Below, piece after piece: positions 15,370 through 24,134 of a stretch of 34,236 nt of DNA. The notes under the pieces were generated by a model. The model was not told where the DNA came from. It was given only the letters and a program-made list of their open reading frames with translations, and ran no database searches. Source of the DNA: Neobacillus rhizosphaerae (lineage in GTDB: Bacteria; Bacillota; Bacilli; Bacillales; Cytobacillaceae); NCBI RefSeq assembly GCF_937468385.1, contig NZ_CALBWS010000044.1, positions 1 to 34,236 of the forward strand. Reading direction: 5' to 3'. Position 1 is the first letter of the stretch; the number at the start of each line of letters is the position of its first letter. The position numbers and the translations under genes were made by a program.

Positions 15370-17049
15370 ATGGAAAAGAATACGGTGAAACCGAGAGTCA
15401 TTAAAAACTATAATGGAACAGAACTACATGCAAAGGGGTGGATTCAAGAGGCAGCGCTTCGCATGCTGATGAACAACCTTGACCAAGAGGTTGCCGAAAG
15501 ACCGGAGGATTTAGTAGTTTACGGGGGAATTGGTAAAGCTGCTCGTAACTGGGAGTCATATGATGCGATTGTGAAAACGCTGCTTGAATTAGAAAATGAT
15601 GAAACATTGCTAATTCAATCTGGTAAACCCGTAGCTGTTTGGAAGTCTCATAAAGACGCACCTCGTGTATTACTTGCTAACTCCAACCTCGTTCCAGCCT
15701 GGGCGAATTGGGAGCATTTCCATGAGTTAGATAAAAAGGGACTGATGATGTACGGTCAAATGACGGCGGGCAGCTGGATCTATATTGGTAGCCAAGGAAT
15801 TGTTCAAGGAACGTATGAAACCTTTGCCGAGCTTGCTCGTCAGGAATTTGGCGGAACATTGAAGCACACGATCACATTGACAGCCGGTCTTGGCGGCATG
15901 GGTGGTGCACAGCCTTTAGCAGTTACCATGAACGATGGAGTCTGTTTAGCGATAGATGTCGATGAAACGAGAATAGACCGTCGGATTGAAACCTCATACC
16001 TTGATGTAAAAACAAACGACTTAGAGGAAGCATTGAAAATGGCTCATAAGGCGAAGGTAGAAGGAAAGGCGTTATCAATCGGCTTATTAGGAAATGCGGC
16101 TGAAATTTTACCATTAATGATTGAAAAAGGCTTTAATCCTGATGTACTAACAGATCAAACCTCTGCACACGATCCTTTAAACGGCTATATTCCAGTTGGT
16201 TATTCATTACAAGCAGCAGCAGTGTTAAGGAAAGCAGACCCGGTTGGGTTTGTGAAGCTTGCTAAACAAAGTATGGCTATACATGTGCAAGCCATGTTGA
16301 AAATGCAAGAAAAAGGTGCCGTAACGTTTGATTACGGTAACAATATCCGTCAGGTTGCAAAGGACGAAGGCGTAGAAAACGCATTTGACTTCCCAGGCTT
16401 CGTTCCAGCTTATATCCGTCCGTTGTTCTGTGAAGGAAAAGGACCATTCCGCTGGGCAGCCCTTTCAGGTGACCCTAAAGATATTCACAAAATTGATGAA
16501 GCTTTGCTACGCGAGTTCAAAGATGATGAGCATCTTTGCAAATGGGTTAGGATGGCTCAGGAAAAAATCAGCTTCCAAGGACTTCCAGCACGGATTTGCT
16601 GGTTAGGTTATGGTGACCGCGCCCGTTTTGGAAAAGTGATTAATGATATGGTTGCCTCCGGTGAGGTTTCTGCACCAATCGTTATTGGCCGTGATCATTT
16701 GGACGCTGGTTCTGTTGCCTCGCCAAACCGCGAAACAGAGGCAATGAGAGATGGCAGTGATGCGGTTTCTGACTGGCCGATTTTGAATGCGATGATTAAT
16801 GCCGTTGGTGGTGCTAGCTGGGTTTCTCTACATCACGGCGGCGGAGTCGGCATGGGTTATTCCCAGCATTCCGGCATGGTTATTGTGGCTGATGGATCAA
16901 AAGATGCGGAAGTTCGCCTTGAGCGGGTATTAACAACTGACCCTGGTATGGGTGTGGTTCGTCATGCGGATGCTGGTTATGAGCTAGCGATTAAGACAGC
17001 AAAGGAAAAAGGCATAAAAATGCCAATGCTTCAGCAAGACCAAGACTAA
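15370..17049 (+). CDS. hutU: Urocanate hydratase
   Basis: It converts urocanate to imidazolonepropionate, the second step of histidine breakdown. At 559 aa it is full length. The NAD+-binding glycine-rich GLGGMGGAQPLAV, the block GRDHLDAGSVASPNRETEAM, and GLPARICWLGYGDR with the catalytic Cys are all intact. ATG 15370 follows AGGAG; a GTG at 15361 in frame overlaps that site and is rejected. It leads the hutU-hutI-hutG operon. Histidase (hutH) and the antiterminator gene hutP, which head the B. subtilis hut operon, are absent here. Histidine entry into this pathway must therefore use a hutH located elsewhere. Confidence 0.97.
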   Translation: MEKNTVKPRVIKNYNGTELHAKGWIQEAALRMLMNNLDQEVAERPEDLVVYGGIGKAARNWESYDAIVKTLLELENDETLLIQSGKPVAVWKSHKDAPRVLLANSNLVPAWANWEHFHELDKKGLMMYGQMTAGSWIYIGSQGIVQGTYETFAELARQEFGGTLKHTITLTAGLGGMGGAQPLAVTMNDGVCLAIDVDETRIDRRIETSYLDVKTNDLEEALKMAHKAKVEGKALSIGLLGNAAEILPLMIEKGFNPDVLTDQTSAHDPLNGYIPVGYSLQAAAVLRKADPVGFVKLAKQSMAIHVQAMLKMQEKGAVTFDYGNNIRQVAKDEGVENAFDFPGFVPAYIRPLFCEGKGPFRWAALSGDPKDIHKIDEALLREFKDDEHLCKWVRMAQEKISFQGLPARICWLGYGDRARFGKVINDMVASGEVSAPIVIGRDHLDAGSVASPNRETEAMRDGSDAVSDWPILNAMINAVGGASWVSLHHGGGVGMGYSQHSGMVIVADGSKDAEVRLERVLTTDPGMGVVRHADAGYELAIKTAKEKGIKMPMLQQDQD

Positions 17050-17070
17050 GTCTGAAAGGATGAGAGCTGA

Positions 17071-18363
17071 ATGAGTAAGGCAATATTTATCAGGAATGCT
17101 TCCCAGCTTGTTACCTTGCAGGGGAGTTCCAATACTCCCCGTGTTAAGGGTGAGATGTCTGAGCTTGGCATCATTGAGGATGGTAGTGTCTGGATAGAAG
17201 ATGGAGTTATCCAAGCAGTTGGTAAGGATGAAGAACTTTTAGTGAAGTATGAAAGCCGTTTGTCTGAAGTAGAGGTAGTGGATGCCAGGGGTAAGCTTGT
17301 CACTCCTGGACTCATAGATCCGCATACCCATCTTGTTTTTGCTGGTAGCAGGGAAAATGAGTTTAATATGCGCCTGCAGGGTGCAACGTACATGGAAATC
17401 ATGAACGCCGGCGGCGGAATTCATGCGACCACTAGAAGGACTCAGGCAGCGACACATGAAGAACTTTTTCAACAAAGCTTTGAGCGTTTAAATCAGTTCT
17501 TGCGTCATGGCGTAACTACTGTTGAAGCTAAAAGCGGCTATGGAATGGAATGGGAAACTGAGCTAAAGCAGCTGGAAGTAGCGAAGCAATTGAATGAAAA
17601 TCATGTGATTGATGTTGTTCCTACCTTTATGGGGGCACATGCCGTTCCAAAGGAATATAAAGAAAACCCTGATGAATTTATACGGCAGCTGACTGAGGAA
17701 ATGATTCCGAAGGTGGCAGAACTTGGACTGGCAGAATTTAATGATGTCTTCTGTGAGCATGGCGTTTTTACCCCGGAACAATCTCGGATGATTCTTGAAG
17801 CCGGCCGAAAATACGGATTAATTCCAAAAATCCATGCCGATGAAATTGAGCCGTATGAAGGAGCGGAGCTAGCTGCGGAGGTTGGTGCTATTTCAGCAGA
17901 CCATTTATTAAAGGCATCGGAAAAAGGGATGAAGGCTATGGCGGAGAAGGGTGTCGTCGGAGTATTACTTCCAGGAACAGCTTATTTCTTGATGGCTGAA
18001 TTTGCTAATGGCCGAAAAATGGTTGATTTGGGAGTGCCTGTTGCGTTATCGACTGACTGTAACCCTGGTTCGTCACCAACTGTATCCCTGCCATTTATTA
18101 TGAATCTTGCCTGCTTAAGAATGGGGATGACGCCGGCTGAGGTCATTACCGCAACGACCATTAATGCAGCACATGCGATTAACCGCGGCAGTGAGATTGG
18201 TAGTTTAGAAGTTGGCAAAAAAGGGGATATTACCATTTTTAATGTTGAGAATTATATGAAGCTACAGTACTCCTATGGTATAAACCATACGGATACCGTG
18301 GTGAAAAATGGTCAGGTGGTAGTCAGGGGAGGTCAGTTAAATGAAGAGCTTTCTTTATCCTAA
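17071..18363 (+). CDS. hutI: Imidazolonepropionase
   Basis: It hydrolyses imidazolonepropionate to N-formimidoyl-glutamate, the third step of histidine breakdown. This 430-aa amidohydrolase carries the metal motif DPHTHLVFAGSRENEF, and HADEIEPYEGAELAAEVGAISADHLL supplies further ligands. LSTDCNPGSSPT holds the late Asp. ATG 17071 follows GGATGAGAG, 21 bases after the hutU stop. It overlaps hutG by 23 bases in another frame, which implies coupled translation. Confidence 0.97.
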   Translation: MSKAIFIRNASQLVTLQGSSNTPRVKGEMSELGIIEDGSVWIEDGVIQAVGKDEELLVKYESRLSEVEVVDARGKLVTPGLIDPHTHLVFAGSRENEFNMRLQGATYMEIMNAGGGIHATTRRTQAATHEELFQQSFERLNQFLRHGVTTVEAKSGYGMEWETELKQLEVAKQLNENHVIDVVPTFMGAHAVPKEYKENPDEFIRQLTEEMIPKVAELGLAEFNDVFCEHGVFTPEQSRMILEAGRKYGLIPKIHADEIEPYEGAELAAEVGAISADHLLKASEKGMKAMAEKGVVGVLLPGTAYFLMAEFANGRKMVDLGVPVALSTDCNPGSSPTVSLPFIMNLACLRMGMTPAEVITATTINAAHAINRGSEIGSLEVGKKGDITIFNVENYMKLQYSYGINHTDTVVKNGQVVVRGGQLNEELSLS

Positions 18364-19336
18364 ACTTAATCCACCAAGCTTTATATGGGTGAGACCAGAA
18401 CAGGGAGAAGTTATTTCAAAAGTTCACGAATGGATCGAGCCTTTGTCAAGTGCAGCTGACCCTGTAAATAGGAAGGACACCGATTTTGTTATCGTTGGTG
18501 TCCCACTTTCCCGCTCTTCGATTAGCGCGTCAGGTGCCTCTGAATTTCCTGATGCTTTCCGCCGTGCGTGGAAAGGCTTTTCTACCTATAATCTTGATGA
18601 AGACGTTGATTTGTCAGGAAGGACGGCGGTTGACGCGGGAGATGTGCCGATGCATGTAACGGATATCCACCGCTGCCATGAGAATATTATCGAAGCGTCG
18701 GCAACACTTCATCAGCATTTCTCGACTTCGAAGGTGTGCGCGATTGGCGGAGACCATTCCATTACGGCAATGATGGTTAAAGGGATTTATCAGGCAAGGC
18801 CCGACGAAAAAATTGGGATTCTCCAGTTTGATACCCATTTTGATTTACGTGATATGACTGATAATGGTCCTTCCAATGGTACCCCGATGCGGAACTTGAT
18901 TGAAAGTGGTGTTGTTGAAGGCTCGAATATGTACAACATTGGTTTGCATGGATTTTTTAATACCAAGGATTTAAAGCAGTATGCTGATGAAAAAGGCGTC
19001 AATTATATAACATTAGGGCAAGCGAGGAAAAAAGGCATCGAGGAAACAGTCCGTCAAAGTTTAGCAGAGCTGGCGGCAAAAGTTGACACAATTTATTTAA
19101 CCGTTGATATGGATGTCCTTGATATTGCTTATGCCCCAGGGGTACCGGCCTCAACACCAGGGGGCATGACAACAGCCGAATTGTTAGAAGGGGTACTTGT
19201 GGCAGGAAGACATCCAAAAGTCAACAACCTGGACATCGTCTGCCTCGACCCACAAAAAGACACACCAGTCCAGCCAACCGTCAAACTCGGCACACACATC
19301 TTTTTAACCTTCTTAACAGGTGTAATGTTGCGATAA
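18341..19336 (+). CDS. hutG: Formimidoylglutamase (arginase superfamily)
   Basis: It hydrolyses formimidoyl-glutamate to glutamate and formamide, the last step of this hut route. This 331-aa Mn-dependent ureohydrolase contains the metal-binding blocks GGDHSI, DTHFDLRD and DMDVLDIAYAPG. ATG 18341 lies inside the hutI 3' end (23-base overlap) and follows GGGGAGG. The operon has no hutM or hutH, so uptake and the first step are encoded elsewhere. A terminator follows at 19424-19454. Confidence 0.96.
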   Translation: MKSFLYPKLNPPSFIWVRPEQGEVISKVHEWIEPLSSAADPVNRKDTDFVIVGVPLSRSSISASGASEFPDAFRRAWKGFSTYNLDEDVDLSGRTAVDAGDVPMHVTDIHRCHENIIEASATLHQHFSTSKVCAIGGDHSITAMMVKGIYQARPDEKIGILQFDTHFDLRDMTDNGPSNGTPMRNLIESGVVEGSNMYNIGLHGFFNTKDLKQYADEKGVNYITLGQARKKGIEETVRQSLAELAAKVDTIYLTVDMDVLDIAYAPGVPASTPGGMTTAELLEGVLVAGRHPKVNNLDIVCLDPQKDTPVQPTVKLGTHIFLTFLTGVMLR

Positions 19337-19341
19337 AAGGT

Positions 19342-19400
19342 GGTGTCAGGCACCACAGAAAGACATTTTCGTCTATTTGTCCACCACAGGCGGACACTAC
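19342..19400. repeat. GGTGTCAGGCACC repeat element (copy 2)
   Basis: The core palindrome is at 19342-19354, followed by CACAGAAAGACATTT and complementary TGTCC.CC/GG.GGACA arms near 19378-19396. It aligns with 23875-23930. Confidence 0.75.
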
Positions 19401-19423
19401 GGGAGTTTTTTATTGATTTGAGG

Positions 19424-19454
19424 CACCCTCGTCATTATGGCGAGGGTGTTTTTT
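19424..19454 (+). terminator. Terminator of the hut operon
   Basis: CACCCTCG (19424-19431) pairs with CGAGGGTG (19441-19448), followed by T6. Confidence 0.9.
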
Positions 19455-19744
19455 GTTTCCTGCTATTTTTTTTGAATGATTTCAGGAGTTTCCACAAGTA
19501 TCATTTCCCCCATACAGAATTTTTGATATTTAGCCACTTGCCTATACGTTTTATAGCATCTTTGAATTAAATATAAAAAGTGATTAGACTCCTATCGGTT
19601 ATTTCGTGACAGGTTTAATGGGATTTTAGTCAGACAAGCATGAAAACATGGAGGAAGACACAAGGATTTTATTTATTGTCTTTGCACAAATAATGGGAAA
19701 ACGATTTGTTCGCCATTTTTTATAGGATTTAAAGGAGGAGAAAT

Positions 19745-20875
19745 ATGGATATTAAACAATTGAATAATTGGCTAAAAGATATCCAAGTAATAAATGTTGA
19801 TAATTCAGATGTTGATGTTGTAAATAACTCACCATTAATTATGCTTGGAAAAGGTCGTCAGGGTGCGGTCTTTCAAGTTTCTGATGATATTTGTGTAAAG
19901 GTGTTCGGAAATGCCGAAGATTGTGACCGTGAACACTTTGCTTTATCCCTTGGACAAGAAACCAACCTCTTTCCGAAAATACATGCGAAAGGGACACTCT
20001 TTCTCGCGATGGATATTGTTAAAGGGGTCGATGTTCGTGAATACCTTCAATCGCAGCCTCTAACCCCGGAACTTTCCAGGAAGCTAATCGAAATGCTAAT
20101 CACATTTAAGAGCATTGGCTTTGAGCGGATTGACCATCATAAACGGCAAATTTATATACAGGAAGATGGGAACTTGAAAGTAATCGATGTGGCAAGGACG
20201 GTTTGGCGTGACCGCGTTTATCCTTTTCCCCGAAAATTATTGATCTCCTTAGGGGAGGAAAATAAAGCAATCTTTTTAACACATGTCCAAGAAATGGCAC
20301 CTGAGTTATATGCTGAATGGCTCCACTACATCCGGATGGAAGAAATATCCCATCAAATTTATCAAATCCTGCTTCCAGAACGACCAGACAAGGATAAGGT
20401 GAAAAACCTAAGTGAAAAGTTGTTAACAACGAAGGATGAGGAACAATATGTTGTTCAACTACAGGGGTTAGTACACAAGGTGTTCAAAGAAGAATGGGTC
20501 AAAACGATGCTGGCTCGGGGAAAAAATCCTGAAGCAGTTATGAAAAAAATAGATGAATATTGGGATTCGCTTGAACATGAAAAACTTCGCGACCGTGACA
20601 GAGACCGTGACAGATATCGAGACATAGATCGAGACCGAGATCGAGACCGAGATCGAGACCGAGATCGAGACCGAGATCGGGACAGAGATCGGGATAGATA
20701 CCGAGAACGAGATCGGGACCGAGACCAAGACAGGGGTCACAAAGGAGAAAGACGTTTTGTTGGAGAAGGAAGTCCTCGTCACCATGAAAAAAACCGCGAT
20801 GGGGGAAAACGTTTTGAAGGGGAAAGATACCGTGATCGTCTAGGTGGCATGAAAAAACGCCAACACTATATATAA
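19745..20875 (+). CDS. Protein-kinase-like protein with Arg-Asp repeat tail
   Basis: This 376-aa protein has a compact, partly degenerate protein-kinase domain (about 25-160). The glycine loop is G35KGRQG40 and the likely ATP lysine is K52 (VCVKVF-like). The catalytic Asp is D130 in RIDHHKRQI (Gln replaces the usual Asn), and the metal Asp is D148 in VIDVAR. A helical region follows, then residues 282-330 are almost pure alternating Arg-Asp. The C-terminal tail is rich in Arg, Gly, His and Glu. No membrane helix is seen. Substrate and activity are unknown. ATG 19745 follows AAAGGAGGAG. It heads a block with a glycosyltransferase, a HipA-like kinase and a gtaB gene, which suggests surface or spore-coat assembly, though this is inference. 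Confidence 0.8.
   Translation: MDIKQLNNWLKDIQVINVDNSDVDVVNNSPLIMLGKGRQGAVFQVSDDICVKVFGNAEDCDREHFALSLGQETNLFPKIHAKGTLFLAMDIVKGVDVREYLQSQPLTPELSRKLIEMLITFKSIGFERIDHHKRQIYIQEDGNLKVIDVARTVWRDRVYPFPRKLLISLGEENKAIFLTHVQEMAPELYAEWLHYIRMEEISHQIYQILLPERPDKDKVKNLSEKLLTTKDEEQYVVQLQGLVHKVFKEEWVKTMLARGKNPEAVMKKIDEYWDSLEHEKLRDRDRDRDRYRDIDRDRDRDRDRDRDRDRDRDRDRDRYRERDRDRDQDRGHKGERRFVGEGSPRHHEKNRDGGKRFEGERYRDRLGGMKKRQHYI
20588..20734 (+). repeat. Tandem repeat encoding Arg-Asp
   Basis: It is built from degenerate six-base units GAYCGN. Four perfect copies of the 12-mer GATCGAGACCGA lie at 20627-20674 and are flanked by variants. All units keep the frame, so length changes would alter protein length in RD steps without frameshift. 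Confidence 0.9.
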
Positions 20876-20983
20876 ATAAATAACATGAATCTACTCTAAC
20901 ATGTCTATAGAGAAAAAGAAGGCAGGCTATAATTATCGCCACCCAAAATGAGGAGGACCCATATAATACAAGGAGCTAACAAC

Positions 20984-22099
20984 ATGAAAGTACTTGTAAT
21001 CTGGCGTCTGCTTACTGTTGGCGGAGTAAATGCAGGATGGCGAAATCGAGCTATTTATTTTAAAAAGCATGGAATCGACACAGAATTTCTCTATACCACC
21101 GATCACGGCGGCCTCCATATTATGGAGGATGTAGCCAAAGTTTATTTAACAAAGGATAAACAGGAAATTATTAAGATCATTAATGATAATGCCTATGATG
21201 CGATCATTGTCGTCGACACGGGTGCTGCCTATAAATGGATTAAAAAAGCGAAATATAAAGGTCCTATTTTAATTGAAGCACGGACGCCAGAGCTGATTAA
21301 GCTACAGCCCCATTTAAAAAACTTCAAAGGAATTCTTCCAGAATTAATTATTGTTCCTTCACAATATCAAATGCGATTGGTCTCTATTCTGACAGATGCC
21401 ATTCCTATCCAGGTCATCTATAATGGTGTAGATACTTCCTTTTTCCGGGCGTTACCTGCGGAGGAAATTGATCTCACTAGTGCGCCCACATTGACTAAGG
21501 GTAAAAAAATTATTGGTTGGATTGGCAGATTAGACAAACGTAAGAACTGGCCCATGCTTGTTGAAATTACCAAACAGATTAAAAATGAACGGAATGATAT
21601 TGAATTTTGGATCATCGGTGGAGCGCAGAGCATCCAGCGTGAAGAGTTTGCAACTGTTTGGAAAGGGGAGGACCTTACCGATATTATCAAATGGTTTCCT
21701 GTCATTCCTTATCAACAAATGCCACATGTTTATGCGAAAATACGTCAATCTGGCGGTTGCACCCTTGCTACTACTAAAGCAGAATCGTTCGGGAATACCT
21801 TTATTGAATCGATGATATGTGGTGTGCCAGTTGTTGCCTCTAATATCATGCCAATTAATGAAATCGTGGTAAATGGGGAAACAGGACTTCTTTTCCGAGG
21901 ACAAAATGTCGAGGATGCTGTTAAGCAAATCTATAATATTATCGACCATCCAGAAATACATCAACAAATGTCGCAGGCGGCGATTCAGAAAGTGGAAGAA
22001 AAGTTTGCCATTCAAGTGGTTGCGGATCAATATATTGACTTGTTACAAAAAATGGTCCCGACAGTTATTGCTGACCAAGGTGAGGTGAATATTCCATGA
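20984..22099 (+). CDS. Glycosyltransferase, GT4 family (CotSA/YtcC-like)
   Basis: This 371-aa retaining GT-B glycosyltransferase has an N-terminal acceptor domain. The C-terminal donor domain has IGWIGRLDKRKNWPML and the GT4 signature TKAESFGNTFIESMICGVPVVAS. Donor and acceptor are unknown. ATG 20984 follows AAGGAG. An upstream ATG at 20948 without a ribosome site is rejected. The next gene starts inside its stop codon (ATGA overlap), so the HipA-like kinase is translated with it. Together with gtaB downstream (UDP-glucose supply) it points to glycan or teichoic-type polymer synthesis. Spore-coat GT4 proteins such as CotSA are similar in layout (from memory). Confidence 0.88.
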   Translation: MKVLVIWRLLTVGGVNAGWRNRAIYFKKHGIDTEFLYTTDHGGLHIMEDVAKVYLTKDKQEIIKIINDNAYDAIIVVDTGAAYKWIKKAKYKGPILIEARTPELIKLQPHLKNFKGILPELIIVPSQYQMRLVSILTDAIPIQVIYNGVDTSFFRALPAEEIDLTSAPTLTKGKKIIGWIGRLDKRKNWPMLVEITKQIKNERNDIEFWIIGGAQSIQREEFATVWKGEDLTDIIKWFPVIPYQQMPHVYAKIRQSGGCTLATTKAESFGNTFIESMICGVPVVASNIMPINEIVVNGETGLLFRGQNVEDAVKQIYNIIDHPEIHQQMSQAAIQKVEEKFAIQVVADQYIDLLQKMVPTVIADQGEVNIP

Positions 22100-22887
22100 T
22101 CGAGCCAATTGAATACATTAGAAAACTAGAGGGGAAATCGAATGCTCATTTAATCGCTTTTAGTGATGGAAAAGACTATGTGGTGAAATATTTTCAACAA
22201 GGTTTTGAAAAATCATTACCGAATGAATGGGTTGGCTATTGCTTGGGAAGATATCTTGGACTCCCAATCCCTTATGCCAAAATAGTAGAAATTCCACAAG
22301 GATTTTCTTCTCAATTGCCCGAACTTTTACAAATGAGCCACACACAGTCCCAATTTGCTTCATTGTATGTTCCTAATTGTTTGGATGGTCATCAGGTTTC
22401 AAGTGTCCCCAATATTATTAATCATTCATCATTAGCAGGGATTATCTTATTTGATTATTGGTTGTGTAACCAGGACCGCACGCGCAAAAATATTCTATTA
22501 AGGGAAGAAATAGAAGATTCTTACCATCTTTGGATTATTGACCAGGCTGAAGTTTTCGGATCTTACAATTGGCAGCAAAGTGATTTGGAAAACTTACCAG
22601 TTGAAATGATAAAAAGTGCAACACATCAAATAATGGTGTCCTTTATCGAGGATGAGGAACAGTTTTTTAAGCAACTGAAATTAATTCAAACCATTCCTAT
22701 TCTATTAATCGAAGAAATTGTTGAATTAATTCCTGATGACTGGAATGTCACAAAGGATGAAAAAAAGGCGATCGTATCCGCGCTAGTGACTCGGCGCAAA
22801 AAAATTCTTCCAGATTTGCTGCACAAATTTATAAAAAAGATTTACCGACCACTAAAAGAAACCTCCATTAACTCCCAGACCCGATAG
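22096..22887 (+). CDS. HipA-like kinase family protein
   Basis: This 263-aa stand-alone HipA-like kinase domain shows the ATP lysine in DYVVKYF (K31). The catalytic block FDYWLCNQDRTRKNILL has D120, N125, D127, R128 and N132 in the order seen in HipA (D..N.DR...N), and the metal Asp is in LWIIDQAEVFG. There is no HipB-like DNA-binding partner, and the protein is shorter than HipA, so this is not a typical toxin-antitoxin pair. It overlaps the glycosyltransferase gene by four bases (ATGA). The target might be a sugar, lipid or protein in the same pathway. Confidence 0.8.
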   Translation: MIEPIEYIRKLEGKSNAHLIAFSDGKDYVVKYFQQGFEKSLPNEWVGYCLGRYLGLPIPYAKIVEIPQGFSSQLPELLQMSHTQSQFASLYVPNCLDGHQVSSVPNIINHSSLAGIILFDYWLCNQDRTRKNILLREEIEDSYHLWIIDQAEVFGSYNWQQSDLENLPVEMIKSATHQIMVSFIEDEEQFFKQLKLIQTIPILLIEEIVELIPDDWNVTKDEKKAIVSALVTRRKKILPDLLHKFIKKIYRPLKETSINSQTR

Positions 22888-22899
22888 GGAAAGGGAGTT
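22870..22899 (+). terminator. Weak hairpin after the HipA-like gene
   Basis: AACTCCC pairs with GGGAGTT across the stop codon. The following tract is GTTGGTTTATAGG, poor in T, so termination is doubtful. Confidence 0.35.
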
Positions 22900-22924
22900 G
22901 TTGGTTTATAGGTTTTTGTCATGA

Positions 22925-22951
22925 ACAGAGTTTGTCGATGTGCATAAAATA
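22925..22951 (+). promoter_or_regulatory. Sigma-K-like promoter of the gtaB homologue
   Basis: CATAAAATA (22943-22951) fits the sigma-K -10 CATANNNTA, with AC (22925-22926) 16 bases upstream as the minimal -35. The start codon is 31 bases further on. Such short motifs arise by chance in AT-rich DNA, so this is suggestive only. Confidence 0.35.
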
Positions 22952-22981
22952 GATAAAAAAGAGAATGGATGGAGGCAGGCT

Positions 22982-23860
22982 ATGAAAATCCGCAAGGCCA
23001 TTATTCCAGCCGCTGGCCTCGGAACTCGTTTTTTACCAGCCACAAAAGCACAACCAAAGGAAATGTTACCAATTGTTGATAAACCAACAATCCAATACAT
23101 TGTGGAAGAAGCGGTCGCATCGGGGATTGAGGAGATTATCTTGATCACAGGCAGGGGAAAAAGGTCAATTGAGAATCACTTTGATAAATCCTATGAGCTG
23201 GAAGATACATTATTAAAAAAGAATAAGTTAGATGCATTAAAGGAAGTCCAGTCAATTTCAAGCTTAGTAAATATTTATTATGTCCGGCAAAAGGAGCCAA
23301 AAGGGCTCGGACATGCAATTCTTTGTGCTAAAAGTTTTATTGGTAAAGAGCCATTTGCTGTTTTATTAGGCGACGATATCGTCATGTCGGAAATTCCTTG
23401 TTTGAAGCAGTTAATTGGTGTTTATGAAAAGAATAAAAGTTCAGTTATCGGTGTTCAGAATGTCCCGGAAGATGATGTTAGTAAATACGGTATAGTTAAG
23501 ACAAAGGGTTCAATGGGAGGTTCAAATCTTTACAATGTTGATTTTTTAATAGAAAAACCAAAAGTGGAGGACGCTCCTTCCAATTTGGCGATCATGGGCC
23601 GTTACGTATTACAACCTGAAATCTTTGAAATATTAGAGAAGCTCCCAATTGGAAAAGGGAATGAACTACAACTTACCGATGCCATTAATGAGCTAAACAA
23701 ACTGAAGACAGTCTTAGCATACAATTTTCAGGGAAAACGCTACGACATAGGTGACAAAATCGGCTACATTAAAGCAACAATCGACATCGCCCTAACCAGA
23801 CCCGACACAAAAGAAGAAATACTCGCTCACATAAAAAAAATCAAAAAACGACTTAAATAA
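22982..23860 (+). CDS. gtaB: UTP-glucose-1-phosphate uridylyltransferase (GalU/GtaB family)
   Basis: It makes UDP-glucose from UTP and glucose-1-phosphate. This 292-aa protein has the nucleotide-binding PAAGLGTRFLPATKAQPKEM, the base and sugar contacts VLLGDDI and IEKP, and the closing GKRYDIGDKIGYIKA. ATG 22982 follows GGAGG; an upstream ATG in frame (22940) lacks a ribosome site. Bacillus genomes often hold several paralogues (GtaB, YngB, YtdA), so the exact name is uncertain. It lies 94 bases behind the HipA-like gene with a possible sigma-K promoter between, suggesting a supply of UDP-sugar for the glycosyltransferase upstream. Confidence 0.9.
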   Translation: MKIRKAIIPAAGLGTRFLPATKAQPKEMLPIVDKPTIQYIVEEAVASGIEEIILITGRGKRSIENHFDKSYELEDTLLKKNKLDALKEVQSISSLVNIYYVRQKEPKGLGHAILCAKSFIGKEPFAVLLGDDIVMSEIPCLKQLIGVYEKNKSSVIGVQNVPEDDVSKYGIVKTKGSMGGSNLYNVDFLIEKPKVEDAPSNLAIMGRYVLQPEIFEILEKLPIGKGNELQLTDAINELNKLKTVLAYNFQGKRYDIGDKIGYIKATIDIALTRPDTKEEILAHIKKIKKRLK

Positions 23861-23874
23861 CGGCTTAAATTTAT

Positions 23875-23930
23875 GGTGTCAGGCACCACAGAAAGACATT
23901 TCTGGCTAAATGTCCGCCGTAGGTGGACAA
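23875..23930. repeat. GGTGTCAGGCACC repeat element (copy 3)
   Basis: The core is at 23875-23887, followed by CACAGAAAGACATTTCTGG and the arms TGTCCGCC.../GGTGGACA. It is nearly identical to the start of copy 2. No gene is accepted between 23861 and 24134. Confidence 0.75.
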
Positions 23931-24134
23931 AATGGAATTTAATTCAAATTTTTATGCAAACTTCGTGATTTTACGGGGTTTGTTTCTTTTTTTATGCCAA
24001 TATAGAATTTTAGCGTCAAGTGTTTATAATGGAATTATTGCTTGGGAAAGCGCAAGAAATGACATTTCTCGAGTTAGTGGCAGATCTCGTTTTTTACTTT
24101 GCCTTATGAAATTTAGAAAGGGGAAAAAGTAGTG

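Larger units (their letters stand above)
19337..19744. other. Intergenic region after hutG
   Basis: It contains the palindromic repeat at 19342-19400, the hut terminator at 19424-19454, then about 290 bases of AT-rich leader with no gene. I found no convincing promoter for the kinase gene at 19745; AAAGGAGGAG is its ribosome site. Confidence 0.6.

Noticed and set aside
20468..20942. Long minus-strand frames across the RD repeat
   Set aside because: They are shadows of the tandem repeat: low-complexity Ser-Val/Ile or Leu-Gly/Asp translations without ribosome sites, opposite a well-supported gene.
20941..20968. Sigma-K-like AC-N17-CATATAATA before the glycosyltransferase
   Set aside because: A transcript from it would begin inside the ribosome site of the gene, so it cannot serve the chosen start.
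22096..22887. HipBA toxin-antitoxin system
   Set aside because: No HipB-like gene with a helix-turn-helix is adjacent; the neighbour is a glycosyltransferase.
23923..24132. 69-aa frame before the glutaredoxin-like gene
   Set aside because: No ribosome site, starts inside the palindromic repeat, no family signal; probably leader sequence.
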